Positions 48,975 through 57,751 of a DNA stretch of 64,000 nt are shown here, piece by piece. Position numbers and translations under genes: made by a program. The stretch is from positions 62,001 through 126,000 of the forward strand of contig NZ_MSRR01000009.1 of NCBI RefSeq assembly GCF_001956585.1, given 5' to 3'. Under the pieces are notes generated by a model. The model was given only the letters and a program-made list of their open reading frames with translations. It was not told the origin of the DNA and searched no databases. The stretch is from Actinomyces naeslundii (lineage in GTDB: Bacteria > Actinomycetota > Actinomycetes > Actinomycetales > Actinomycetaceae). Each line of letters starts with the position of its first letter. Position 1 is the first letter of the stretch.

Positions 48975-50318
48975 TCAGGCACCTGAATCGGCAGCTGGCG
49001 GAGGTATCGGCCGCGGGCGCTCGCTGCGGGCCACGGCGGTGCGCAGCAGCGTCTCGAAGGGACCGGCGTGACCGCCGCGCTCGAGCACCGCGCACAGCAC
49101 CACCGTCACCACCCAGACCGCCAGGGCGATAAGCGCGGCTGCGGCCTGCCCCACCCACAAGCGCTGCCCCACGGCCAGGGCGATAAGCGCACCCCCGGCC
49201 TGCCCCACCCACAAGCGCTGCCCCATGACCAGGACAGGAACAATGACGAAGATGGTCCCGAACAGGATCGTCTGACTCAAGTAGGCCGTCATCGACCTGC
49301 GCCCGACGGCGGAGGCCAGCCGACGCAGCCCCGTCAACCTGCCGTCCTCCCTGGGCCCACCGGCGTACAGGGCCAACAGCGCTAACCAGCCGCAGGCGCC
49401 GACGATGCCGAAGAGCTCCTTCACGGCGAAGTCCCACGGCCACTGCGAGACGGGTAACACGTTGGTCAAAGCGCTATGGAGCGCCGCGAGGGCTCCCAAG
49501 GCCAGGCCGCCGATCCCTGTCGAGATGAGCAGGCGGCGGTGCCGATCCGGCTGGGTGATGATGCCGGTATCGGCCAGACGTGCGCCGATCGCCGCGGCGG
49601 GGACGATCAGTGTGACGAGGATCTGCACGAACAGAAAGAAGAACCAGTTCGCGATGTTGACGACGAACCAGGGCAGCATCGTTACAGTCGGATTCTCCTG
49701 CTGACCTGACCACACGGCGGCGGTCTCAGGAGAGACGAAACTCATGACCAAGAAGAGCGAGAACGCGGTCAGCGCAATGATGGCGCCGACGACGTACAGG
49801 CGGACGTACCTCTTGTGGGCGAACCATCCGGCGAAGATGACAGCGGCCAGACCGTAGGCGCCGATAATGTCGCCGGAGAAGACGATGCCGTGGACGAACC
49901 CGAACAGGATCATCCACCAGCCGCGGCGCCGCACCAGGCGACGGGCATCGACGGTGGCCTGCTCACGCGCCCAGGACTCCTCCAGCGGCGTCGGCTCACG
50001 CCCCGCATCCACCCCGGGCAGGGACTGAAGATAGCTCTGTGTCCCGGAGGCGATACGCCGATTGATCATCGTCATCAGCCCGAAGCCGAAGAGCATCGCG
50101 AACAACGGGTAGGCCCGATGGTCGACGAGCAGCGTCCGGACGAACACCCACCAGGCATCGGCCGCCGGGACCGGGAAAGTACCGACGATCACGTTAGCCG
50201 GCACTTTGTTCCATGTCGGGACGTTGGCCACTGCCACGAACAGGAGCATGAAGCCGCGAGCCACGTCGGGGGCCGGGTAGCGCACGCCCCGACCGGTGAA
50301 GGAGGTCGCCATCTGCAT
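48975..50318 (-). CDS. DUF418 membrane protein, array member 4
   Basis: 447 residues from ATG 50318 (MQMATSFTG), aligned with the MKLATSFTG start of the other members; ATG 50327 three codons upstream and ATG 50312 are alternatives. No ribosome site precedes any of them. A TATAAG stands immediately upstream of 50327, so an mRNA starting near 50318 would be leaderless. It has the family segments RRLVRRRGWWMILFGFVHGI and GRRSMTAYLSQTILFGTIF. A membrane segment near the C-terminus is duplicated in tandem (GQRLWVGQAGGALIALAV, then GQRLWVGQAAAALIALAV). Confidence 0.86.
   Translation of the reverse strand: MQMATSFTGRGVRYPAPDVARGFMLLFVAVANVPTWNKVPANVIVGTFPVPAADAWWVFVRTLLVDHRAYPLFAMLFGFGLMTMINRRIASGTQSYLQSLPGVDAGREPTPLEESWAREQATVDARRLVRRRGWWMILFGFVHGIVFSGDIIGAYGLAAVIFAGWFAHKRYVRLYVVGAIIALTAFSLFLVMSFVSPETAAVWSGQQENPTVTMLPWFVVNIANWFFFLFVQILVTLIVPAAAIGARLADTGIITQPDRHRRLLISTGIGGLALGALAALHSALTNVLPVSQWPWDFAVKELFGIVGACGWLALLALYAGGPREDGRLTGLRRLASAVGRRSMTAYLSQTILFGTIFVIVPVLVMGQRLWVGQAGGALIALAVGQRLWVGQAAAALIALAVWVVTVVLCAVLERGGHAGPFETLLRTAVARSERPRPIPPPAADSGA
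49120..49227. repeat. 54-base tandem duplication inside DUF418 member 4
   Basis: Two units of 54 bases (49120-49173 and 49174-49227) differ at a handful of bases. They encode 18-residue units that begin GQRLWVGQA, adding roughly one membrane-helix length. The reading frame is kept. The other array members have a single copy of this segment. Confidence 0.9.
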
Positions 50319-50482
50319 GTGGCGCATCTTATATTTGGTGCGGTTCGCGCTCTATCCCCTGGAGAATGGTCCCCGCGCGTCCATCCCTGCTCGCACAAAG
50401 AAGGACGCTGCTTTGAGCAGCGCCCCTGATGGCGTCGATCGCGATGACATGCGCCCTGCAAGCGGCCGCATGAGCTGAGGTG

Positions 50483-50983
50483 TCAGTGCCGGGGGAACCG
50501 CATGGACCGCAAGGGGACGAGCGCGGTACTCGCCGTGCTCGCGGCCCGCCCACCACCCGGCTCGGGGCGGCGCTCGGCGGGCCCTCTACCCCGTCGACCG
50601 GGCGCGACGACCTGGACCTCGCCGTCTGCGGCGGCGGCGAAGATCCGTTGGACAACGGCCTCCCGGCTGCGCATGCGGGTGTTGTCCGCCTCCAGCTCCT
50701 CGACGCGGGCCTCCAGGTCGAGGATGCGACGGATGCCCTCGAGGTTGATGCCCTCCTGGGACAGGGACTGGATGCGGCGCAGACGCTCGACGTCGCGGTG
50801 GGAGTAGCGCCGGCCCCGCCCGCGGGTCCGGGCGGGGCTGACCAGTCCGAGCCGGTCGTACTGGCGCAGGGTCTGGGGGTGCATCCCGGCGAGCTCGGCC
50901 GCCACGGAGACCACGTAGACCGCTCGCTCGGCCGCGTCCTCCGCGAGGTGGCCCAGCCCCTGCCCGGCCCGACGCCGGCTCAC
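50483..50983 (-). CDS. hspR: Heat-shock repressor HspR
   Basis: 166 residues from GTG 50983, overlapping the dnaJ stop (GTGA). A MerR-type winged helix ([20 protein letters not shown], then [20 protein letters not shown]) is followed by a coiled coil (about 85-115) and a basic, Gly/Arg-rich tail. HspR binds HAIR sites, with DnaK as a co-repressor in Streptomyces. HAIR-type repeats lie before dnaK (54783-54865) and clpB (34808-34830), so both are its expected targets. Confidence 0.93.
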   Translation of the reverse strand: MSRRRAGQGLGHLAEDAAERAVYVVSVAAELAGMHPQTLRQYDRLGLVSPARTRGRGRRYSHRDVERLRRIQSLSQEGINLEGIRRILDLEARVEELEADNTRMRSREAVVQRIFAAAADGEVQVVAPGRRGRGPAERRPEPGGGRAASTASTALVPLRSMRFPRH

Positions 50984-52017
50984 GTTCCGGCCTCCTCCAT
51001 GAGGCTCGCCCGCGGGTCGGTGTCGCCCATGGCCTCATCAAAGGCCTCCAGGGCCTGCTTGGCGGCTTTGGAGAGCTTCTTGGGGACGGCCACCTGAATG
51101 GTCACCAGCAGGTCGCCGGTCTTCTTCCGGGTGGTGGCCCCCTTGCCGCGCAGGCGCATGACGGTGCCTGAGGACGTTCCGGGCTTGATCTTGATCTTGG
51201 AGGTACCGCCATCGAGCAGCGGGACCTCGACCGTGGCCCCCAGGGCGGCCTCGCGCAGGGTGACCGGCAGATCCATGCGCAGGTTGGCGCCGTCGACCGG
51301 GTCGATGGAGTACACAGGGTGCTTGTTGACGCTGATGGACACGACCATGTCGCCGTTCTCGCCGCCGTTGAGGCCGGCTCGCCCCTTGCCGCGCAGGCGG
51401 ATCTTCTGGCCGTCGCGCACACCCGCCGGGATGCGGACCTTCATGGTGCGCCCGTCCGCGGTGAGCTCCACGGTGGTGCCGGCGACGGCGTCGCGCAGGT
51501 CCAGCGCGGCCGAGGTCAGGACGTCGGAGCCCTTCTGCGGCTGGGGCTGGGAGCCGAAGCCTCCGAAGCCGAAGGGCCCGGGGCGGCCGCCGGAGCGGGT
51601 GGGGCTGGGGGTGCCGCCGAACATACGCAGCAGGTCGTCGAGGTCGGGCTCGCCGCCGGCTCCGCCGGTCTGAAAACGGACATTGCCGCCCTGACCGCCG
51701 AACATGGAGGAGAAGATGTCCTCGAATCCGGCGCCGGCACCGGCACCACCCGGCCCCCCGGCCTGGAAGCGCGCACCGCCTCCGGCCATGGAGCGGATCG
51801 CGTCGTACTGCTTGCGCTCGGCCTCGTCGGACAGAACCGCGTACGCCTCCCCGATCTCCTTGAACCGCTCGGCCGCCGCGGCGTCGTCGGGGTTGCGGTC
51901 GGGGTGGTACTTCTTCGCGAGCGTACGGTAGGCCTTCTTGATGGCGGCGGCGTCGGCGTCCTTACTCACGCCGAGGACCGCGTAGAAGTCCTTCGTCATC
52001 CAGTCCTGACTGGCCAT
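50980..52017 (-). CDS. dnaJ: DnaJ-class co-chaperone without zinc finger
   Basis: 345 residues from ATG 52017. The J domain ([23 protein letters not shown] at 38-40) is followed by a Gly/Phe-rich region (about 75-150). The two C-terminal peptide-binding domains then follow ([39 protein letters not shown]). The cysteine-rich CxxCxGxG zinc-binding repeats between these regions are missing and the protein has no cysteine at all, so it is a type II (CbpA-like) DnaJ. It stimulates DnaK. It is followed without a gap by hspR. Confidence 0.92.
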   Translation of the reverse strand: MASQDWMTKDFYAVLGVSKDADAAAIKKAYRTLAKKYHPDRNPDDAAAAERFKEIGEAYAVLSDEAERKQYDAIRSMAGGGARFQAGGPGGAGAGAGFEDIFSSMFGGQGGNVRFQTGGAGGEPDLDDLLRMFGGTPSPTRSGGRPGPFGFGGFGSQPQPQKGSDVLTSAALDLRDAVAGTTVELTADGRTMKVRIPAGVRDGQKIRLRGKGRAGLNGGENGDMVVSISVNKHPVYSIDPVDGANLRMDLPVTLREAALGATVEVPLLDGGTSKIKIKPGTSSGTVMRLRGKGATTRKKTGDLLVTIQVAVPKKLSKAAKQALEAFDEAMGDTDPRASLMEEAGT

Positions 52018-52100
52018 GTTCGTGTCACCGCCTCCTTATCCGGGTGATCGTGGGTTTTCCTTACTGACAAAATCGATGAACGTCTTGGTGCACCTCCCGG

Positions 52101-52151
52101 CCGACGGCGGGCCCGAGTCGGCGTTCCCGGTGGGGTCGGGCCCGCCGTCGG
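52101..52151 (-). terminator. Hairpin in the grpE-dnaJ gap (terminator or processing site)
   Basis: CCGACGGCGGGCCCGA (52101-52116) and TCGGGCCCGCCGTCGG (52136-52151) form a perfect 16-pair stem with a 19-base loop. It lies in the 196-base gap between grpE and dnaJ, both on the minus strand. No T tract follows. It could be partial termination, lowering dnaJ-hspR relative to dnaK-grpE, or an RNA processing site. Confidence 0.75.
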
Positions 52152-52213
52152 ACCGGGGTGAGTGGTGCGGTTGATATGGGGTGGATCCGCAGCGGATCCA
52201 CGGTGGATACCGC

Positions 52214-52849
52214 TCAGGCCGGGTTGGCGACCTGGACACGGGCGGCGCGCACGACGCGCTCACCCAGGCGGTATCCGGGCTGGAGGACCGTGGCGATGGT
52301 GGGCTCGGTGACCTCGCTGGACTCGGTGGCCATGAGGGCCTCGTGCAGCGTGGGGTCGAAGACCTCGCCCACGGCGCCGAAGCGCTCCAGGGAGTACTTC
52401 TCGGCCAGGATCGACTCGAGCTTGCCGGCCGTGGTCTCGAAGGTGCCGGTCAGGTCGCCGTGCTGGCGGGCCAGCTCGATCTCGTCGAGGACCGGGATGA
52501 GGGCCTCGACGACGTCGGCGGCACCGGCCTGGCGGTGGGAGGCCGCGCCCTCGCGGGACCGACGCACGAACCCCTGGTACTCCTGCTGGAGGTTGTAGAG
52601 GTCCGCCCGGGCCCGGGCCAGGTCGTCGGCCGCCTGAGCGGCCTGGGCCTGAGCCTGGGCCAGGGGGTCGTCCCCCGCCTCCCCCTCGTCTGAGGAGGAG
52701 GCGTCGGACTGGCCGGCCGCGCCCTCGGGCGAGCCCTGGGCGAGTCCTTCACGGACGTCGTCGGGCACCTCCTCGAAGGCCGACTCGACGGCCGCCTGGA
52801 GCTCGGGGTCGATGCCCTCGTTCTCGGGGGTGGGGCCGGCCGGGGTCAC
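52214..52849 (-). CDS. grpE: Nucleotide exchange factor GrpE
   Basis: 211 residues from GTG 52849, overlapping the dnaK stop by 4 bases. An acidic low-complexity head (about 1-65) leads to a coiled coil ([30 protein letters not shown]). The GrpE beta-wing domain follows ([37 protein letters not shown]). It releases ADP from DnaK. The order dnaK-grpE-dnaJ-hspR is the standard actinobacterial operon. Confidence 0.95.
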   Translation of the reverse strand: MTPAGPTPENEGIDPELQAAVESAFEEVPDDVREGLAQGSPEGAAGQSDASSSDEGEAGDDPLAQAQAQAAQAADDLARARADLYNLQQEYQGFVRRSREGAASHRQAGAADVVEALIPVLDEIELARQHGDLTGTFETTAGKLESILAEKYSLERFGAVGEVFDPTLHEALMATESSEVTEPTIATVLQPGYRLGERVVRAARVQVANPA

Positions 52850-54705
52850 TTGGAGTCCTCGTCGTCGACGATCTCGGCGTCCACGATGTCCTCGTCGTCG
52901 GAGGACGTGGTGCCGCCGGCGGAGGAGGCGGAGTCGGTCGCGCCCTGGGAGGCGGCGTCGGCCTGGTAGATGGCCTCACCAACCTTCTGGGCCACCGAGC
53001 TCAGCTTCTCCTGAGCGGTCTTGACCGGCTCGATGTCGTCGCCCTCGAGGGCCTTCTTGAGGTCGTTGACGGCCTCGGAGACCTCGGAGTGGACGTCCTC
53101 GGGCAGCTTGTCCTTGTTGTCCTTGAGGAGCTTCTCGATGGAGTAGGCCTGCTGCTCGGCCGAGTTGCGGGTCTCGGCGTCCTCGCGGCGCTTCTTGTCC
53201 TCCTCGGCGTGGGCCTCGGCCTCCTTGACCATGCGGTCGATGTCCTCCTTGGGCAGGGCGGAGCCGCCGGAGATGGTCATGGACTGCTCCTTGCCGGTGC
53301 CGCGGTCCTTGGCCGAGACGTGGACGATGCCGTTGGCGTCGATGTCGAAGGAGACCTCGATCTGGGGCACGCCGCGGGGGGCCGGGGCGATGCCGGTCAG
53401 CTCGAAGGTGCCCAGCGGCTTGTTGTCCCGGGCGAACTCACGCTCGCCCTGGTAGACCTGGATGAGCACGGAGGGCTGGTTGTCCTCGGCCGTGGAGAAG
53501 ACCTCGGAGCGCTTGGTCGGGATGGCCGTGTTGCGCTCGATGAGCTTGGTCATGACCCCGCCCTTGGTCTCGATGCCCAGGGACAGCGGCGTGACGTCGA
53601 TAAGCAGGACGTCGCTGCGGTCGCCCTGGATGACGCCGGCCTGGAGGGCCGCGCCGATGGCGACGACCTCATCGGGGTTGACGCCCTTGTTGGGCTCCTT
53701 GCCGGTCAGCTCGCGCACCACCTCGGTGACGGCGGGCATGCGGGTGGAACCACCCACGAGGACCACGTGGTCGATGTCGGAGACCTTGACCCCGGCGTCC
53801 TTGATGACGTTGTGGAAGGGGATCTTGGTGCGCTCGAGCAGGTCCGCGGTCATCTCCTGGAAGTTGGAGCGGGTGAGCTTCTCATCGAGGTGGATGGGGC
53901 CGGACTCGCTCATGGAGAGGTACTGCAGGTTGATGTTCGTGGAGGTCGCCGAGGACAGCTCCTTCTTGGCCTGCTCGGCGGCGTCCTTGAGGCGCTGCAT
54001 GGCGATCTTGTCCTTGGACAGGTCCACGCCGTCCTTGCTCTTGACCTGCTTGACCAGCCAGTCGACGATGCGGGCGTCCCAGTCGTCGCCGCCCAGGCGG
54101 TTGTCGCCGTTGGTGGCGCGCACCTGGATGGTGGAGAAGTCGTCGTCGTCCTTGCCGACCTCGAGCAGGGAGACGTCGAAGGTACCGCCACCGAGGTCGA
54201 AGACGAGGATGAGCTCGTCCTCCTTGCCCTTGTCCAGGCCGTAGGCCAGGGCAGCGGCGGTGGGCTCGTTGACGATGCGGTCCACGGTCAGGCCCGCGAT
54301 GGTGCCGGCCTCCTTGGTGGCCTGGCGCTCGGCGTCGTTGAAGTAGGCCGGGACGGTGATGACCGCGTTGGTGACGGGCTCACCCAGGTAGGACTCGGCA
54401 TCGGTCTTGAGCTTGGCCAGGATACGGGCGCTGATCTCCTGGGCGGTGTACTTCTTGTCATCGATCTCGACGGACCAGTCGGTGCCCATGTGGCGCTTGA
54501 CCGAGGAGATGGTGCGGTCGACGTTGGTGACCGCCTGACGCTTGGCGATCTCGCCGACGAGGATCTCGCCGGACTTGGAGAAGGCCACGACGGAGGGGGT
54601 GGTGCGGCCGCCCTCGGCGTTCGGGATGATGGTGGGCTCGCCACCCTCGAGGACGGCGATGGCGGAGTTGGTGGTACCCAGGTCGATACCGACAGCGCGT
54701 GCCAT
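52846..54705 (-). CDS. dnaK: Chaperone DnaK (Hsp70)
   Basis: 619 residues from ATG 54705. The ATPase domain starts [20 protein letters not shown], with [17 protein letters not shown] and [17 protein letters not shown]. The substrate domain follows from about residue 370 and the lid ends in a Ser/Gly/Asp-rich tail ([20 protein letters not shown]). It is the first gene of the heat-shock operon, with HAIR-type repeats 78-160 bases upstream. Confidence 0.97.
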   Translation of the reverse strand: MARAVGIDLGTTNSAIAVLEGGEPTIIPNAEGGRTTPSVVAFSKSGEILVGEIAKRQAVTNVDRTISSVKRHMGTDWSVEIDDKKYTAQEISARILAKLKTDAESYLGEPVTNAVITVPAYFNDAERQATKEAGTIAGLTVDRIVNEPTAAALAYGLDKGKEDELILVFDLGGGTFDVSLLEVGKDDDDFSTIQVRATNGDNRLGGDDWDARIVDWLVKQVKSKDGVDLSKDKIAMQRLKDAAEQAKKELSSATSTNINLQYLSMSESGPIHLDEKLTRSNFQEMTADLLERTKIPFHNVIKDAGVKVSDIDHVVLVGGSTRMPAVTEVVRELTGKEPNKGVNPDEVVAIGAALQAGVIQGDRSDVLLIDVTPLSLGIETKGGVMTKLIERNTAIPTKRSEVFSTAEDNQPSVLIQVYQGEREFARDNKPLGTFELTGIAPAPRGVPQIEVSFDIDANGIVHVSAKDRGTGKEQSMTISGGSALPKEDIDRMVKEAEAHAEEDKKRREDAETRNSAEQQAYSIEKLLKDNKDKLPEDVHSEVSEAVNDLKKALEGDDIEPVKTAQEKLSSVAQKVGEAIYQADAASQGATDSASSAGGTTSSDDEDIVDAEIVDDEDSK

Positions 54706-54782
54706 GTGATGTGCTCCTTGTGGTTGCTGGTTTGTGGTCAGTTGATGTCTGCAGTGAGGGCCGGGGTTCCGGCGCCTTCAGG

Positions 54783-54801
54783 TTGAGTCGTATGCACTCA
54801 G
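54783..54801. promoter_or_regulatory. HAIR site 1 of dnaK
   Basis: TTGAGT (54783-54788), seven bases CGTATGC, then ACTCAG (54796-54801). This follows the CTTGAGT-N7-ACTCAAG design with five of six arm pairs. It lies 78 bases upstream of dnaK. Confidence 0.8.
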
Positions 54802-54844
54802 GATTGTGGTTGAGTCGAGCTCTGTCAACTCGATAGCACCCAAC

Positions 54845-54865
54845 CTTGAGTCTGACTGGCTCAAC
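54845..54865. promoter_or_regulatory. HAIR site 2 of dnaK
   Basis: CTTGAGT (54845-54851), CTGACTG, then GCTCAAC (54859-54865). It matches the HAIR design with a 7-base spacer and five central arm pairs. A third, weaker TTGAGT half-site at about 54810 lies between the two sites. Confidence 0.75.
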
Positions 54866-55385
54866 CTTGGCGGGCCGCAGTCCATTCCCGGAGCTGACAG
54901 TGACCTGCGACACGGACCTGCGCCACGGACGCAGAGCGAGCCACCAGCCTCGCGAAGCGCCCTGGCCGTGGCAGGGCGGCGGACGGTTCCGGCTGCGTCA
55001 GAGCGGCGCGCCCCAGCCACATACCGGGAACTGCGATACCCGGCGAGGACTGCGATTTCCTGCAGATGACTGAGGTCCCACCCGCGAGTTCTGTGGGAGA
55101 ACGCAGTCCTCGTCGCGAAAGTACGTTCTCGATCAGCCCACCCAGCCCCGCACACTGCCGAAAGTGTCACGATTGACGACTTTTCAGAGTCAACCAGCCT
55201 CGACCCGCCACACTCCCCTCCCCACAACCAGCCCTGACCAGCACCGACGCCCCCAAGTCACCTCTGCGAGGTTGCCGGCTGATGCCGCACCACCCGCGAA
55301 TAGTCGCCAATCGTGACACCAGTCAGCAGAAGCGACAGGCCTGCGCTAACGTAGCGGCGTTCACCGGCCCGGTAACCTGGCACGC
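54866..55385. other. 520-base gap upstream of the dnaK control region
   Basis: No coding frame here looks like protein. The stretch holds a long imperfect hairpin at 55044-55112 and the repeated half-sequence ACTGCGATA/ACTGCGATT at 55030-55056. The dnaK promoter should lie just to the left, near the HAIR sites. The rest is GC-rich without recognisable features. Confidence 0.45.
55044..55112. repeat. Long imperfect hairpin
   Basis: Outer arms CGAGGACTGCG (55044-55054) and CGCAGTCCTCG (55102-55112) are exact reverse complements over 11 bases. An inner TCCCAC/GTGGGA pair (about 55076 and 55094) extends the stem. No open reading frame or T tract is associated with it. Confidence 0.6.
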
Positions 55386-55694
55386 ATGAGCGTCCCGCCA
55401 CCGGCAGGCCTGCCCGATCCTGAGGACGTCTTCGATCATCTGCGTCGCGAGGACGGCGAGCACGTGGGCTATATCGAGATGAGTGCGGACGGCCGGTTCA
55501 TCCCTTGCGACCGGCTGTGGGTCCAGCAAGGCGGCTGTGCTCAGCCTCCTGAGTACGCGCCGCCGGCCGGAGCCGTCACTGGCCCAGGCGCCGCCGGCGC
55601 TCGGTCTCCTCGGCGGCCAGGCGCTGTTTCTCGCCCCTCTCGCGAAGGCCGAAGACCGCCAGGATGTTGGCGATGGCACCGACGGCCACGATGA
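55386..55694 (+). pseudogene. Probable 5' remnant of an unrecognised gene
   Basis: The first 50 codons from ATG 55386 look like real protein (MSVPPPAGLPDPEDVFDHLR, then EDGEHVGYIEMSADGRFIP). After about codon 50 the frame becomes Arg/Pro/Gly-rich, as expected from reading antisense through the end of the convergent exporter gene. The frame ends inside that gene. This suggests that the 3' part was lost when the neighbouring DNA was joined. I do not recognise the family. Confidence 0.35.
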
Positions 55695-56880
55695 CGACGC
55701 CGAAGGCCACCCCACTGGCCTCACCGGTCAGCCCCACCAGCGGACTGACGAGCCCGCCGACGACGAACTGGAGGAAGCCGAGCAGAGCGGAGCCGGTTCC
55801 CGCCCACCGGCCGGTGCGGTCGAGCGCGAGCGCGGGGGCGTTGCCCATCGCAAGCCCCAGGCAGGCCACATGCGCCAGGAACAGCGCGACAACCGCCACC
55901 AGCAGCGGCATCCGCTCCGGCCCGGTCACCGGCTCGCGCAGCCACATGAGGCAGACCCCGGCGAAGACCATGTCGACGACCAGCCCCGCGATGAGCCCGA
56001 CCCTCACCTGCCGGGCCTGCGAGAAGCGGCGCACCAGGGAGGCCGCCACCGCGATCGTCACCGTCACCGTCGCCCCGCACAGCCCGAAGACCGCCGTATA
56101 GGCCACCGTCCCCATGCCCAGCACATTGCGCAGCACGAAGGGCGCCGCGGACAGGTAGGCCATGAGCAGCCCGAAGGACATGGCATTGATGAGCAGAAGG
56201 CGCACGAGAACATGGTCGCGGGCCAGCTCGCGGGTGCCCTCCAGAAGGATCCGCAGTCCGCCGTCGTGGCGCTGCTCGGCAGGCAGGGACTCGGGCACCC
56301 AGAGAACCACCATGACCACGAGCAGCCCGGTGAACGCGGCCACGACCCCCAGGATGCCACGCCACCCGATGGGCTCGACGAGCACGCCCCCGAGGATCGG
56401 CGCCACCACCGGGGCGATCCCCTGAATCGCCATGACGACGCTGAGGGCCCGGGCGGCGGTGATCCCGCGGGAACGGTCGGAGATGACCGCCCGACCCAGG
56501 ACCATGCCGGCCGCTCCCCCAAACCCCTGGAAGAAGCGGGCGACCAGGAGAACGAACAGGCTCGGGGCCAGGGCGGCGCCGATGCTGGCGACCAAGGCGA
56601 GCACGCTGCCCCATAGCAGAAGGGGGCGCCGGCCGACGCGATCGGACAGGACCCCGATGCCCAGCTGGCCGAGCGCGATGCCCACGAGGAACGTGGTCAT
56701 CGTCAGCTGAACGCTGGAGGCGGAGACACCCAGGTCATCGGCCATCTGGGCGAAGGCCGGCAGGTAGGCGTCGGTGGCCAGAGGCGCGACGGCCGCGAGC
56801 GCGGCCAGGGCGATGAGGAGTGTGGCGGGGAAGGCCGTCCTCAGCCCGTGGTCGGACGGGACGACCGGTGAAGCTGTCAT
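55576..56880 (-). CDS. Bcr/CflA-type multidrug exporter (MFS)
   Basis: 434 residues from ATG 56880. Twelve hydrophobic segments are visible. The opening LATDAYLPAFAQMADDLGVS and the loop GVLSDRVGRRPLLLWG (MFS motif A) identify the Bcr/CflA family of drug-proton antiporters, as does VLGRAVISDRSRG. The C-terminal tail is basic and charged. Substrates cannot be read from the sequence. Confidence 0.92.
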   Translation of the reverse strand: MTASPVVPSDHGLRTAFPATLLIALAALAAVAPLATDAYLPAFAQMADDLGVSASSVQLTMTTFLVGIALGQLGIGVLSDRVGRRPLLLWGSVLALVASIGAALAPSLFVLLVARFFQGFGGAAGMVLGRAVISDRSRGITAARALSVVMAIQGIAPVVAPILGGVLVEPIGWRGILGVVAAFTGLLVVMVVLWVPESLPAEQRHDGGLRILLEGTRELARDHVLVRLLLINAMSFGLLMAYLSAAPFVLRNVLGMGTVAYTAVFGLCGATVTVTIAVAASLVRRFSQARQVRVGLIAGLVVDMVFAGVCLMWLREPVTGPERMPLLVAVVALFLAHVACLGLAMGNAPALALDRTGRWAGTGSALLGFLQFVVGGLVSPLVGLTGEASGVAFGVVIVAVGAIANILAVFGLRERGEKQRLAAEETERRRRLGQ

Positions 56881-56992
56881 GGCCTGAGAGTAGGGAGATT
56901 TCCGGCCGCCACGTCAGTACGCGGGCGCGTGATGCGGTGCACGCCCGGCGACGTCGGACACCAACCGGATGCCAGAGCGGCGAGCCGCCGGC

Positions 56993-57751
56993 TCAGGCCT
57001 CCTGATCAGTCTCGGGGGCGACCATGACGTGGTCGCCGTCGGGCACGATCCGCACCCGCAGCCCGTAGACCTCGGCGAGGGTATCGGGCTGGAGCACCTC
57101 GGCGGGCGGCCCCTCGGCGAGGACCGTCCCGCCCGCGAGGACGGCGAGGCGGTCGCAGAAGCGGGCGGCCAGGTTGAGGTCGTGCAGGGCGACGACGGCG
57201 AGGCGCCCGGTGTCCCGGTGGCAGATCCGGCGCACGTGGGAGAGCACCGAGACCTGGCGGCGCAGGTCGAGGGCGGAGGTGGGCTCGTCGAGCAGGATGA
57301 GTCCGGGCTCGCGCACGAGCGTCTGGGCCAGAGCCACGAGCTGGCGCTGCCCGCCGGAGAGCTGGCCCAGTGGCCGGTCGGCCAGCTCGGCCACACCGAG
57401 CTCGTCCAGAGCGCCCCAGGCCAGGTCGATGTCGGCGCGGCTCGTGTGCCAGGTCATCCCGCGCCGCGAGGCGGTGAGCACCGACTCCAGGGCGGTCAGG
57501 GCGGCGTCGCCAGGAAGGCCCTGCGGCATGTAGCCGATCATGCCGCGCAGGTCGCGGCCCCGGCGCCCCTCGAAGGTCACCTCCCCCAGGTAGCGGCGCA
57601 GCTGGGCCACGCAGGTGACCAGGGTGGACTTGCCGGCACCGTTGGGGCCGAGCAGGCCCACCATCTGTCCCGTCTCCCAGCTGGCGTCGACGCCCTTGAG
57701 GACCGCACGCCTGCCATAGGAGAAGGTGAGATTGTCCAGCGTCAGGCTCAT
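56993..57751 (-). CDS. Iron-siderophore ABC transporter ATP-binding protein (FecE-like)
   Basis: 252 residues from ATG 57751. Walker A is GPNGAGKST, signature LSGGQRQLVALAQ, Walker B LILLDEPTSALDL and the switch His in ALHDLNLAARF. It overlaps the permease stop by 4 bases. With the permease and the binding protein it forms one importer. Iron regulation is suggested by the boxes upstream of the operon. Confidence 0.93.
   Translation of the reverse strand: MSLTLDNLTFSYGRRAVLKGVDASWETGQMVGLLGPNGAGKSTLVTCVAQLRRYLGEVTFEGRRGRDLRGMIGYMPQGLPGDAALTALESVLTASRRGMTWHTSRADIDLAWGALDELGVAELADRPLGQLSGGQRQLVALAQTLVREPGLILLDEPTSALDLRRQVSVLSHVRRICHRDTGRLAVVALHDLNLAARFCDRLAVLAGGTVLAEGPPAEVLQPDTLAEVYGLRVRIVPDGDHVMVAPETDQEA

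Noticed and set aside
53089-54786. A 565-codon open frame opposite dnaK
   Set aside because: Antisense of DnaK with repetitive Leu/Gly/Asp composition. An old dispute about antisense dnaK frames exists in other organisms, but nothing here supports expression.
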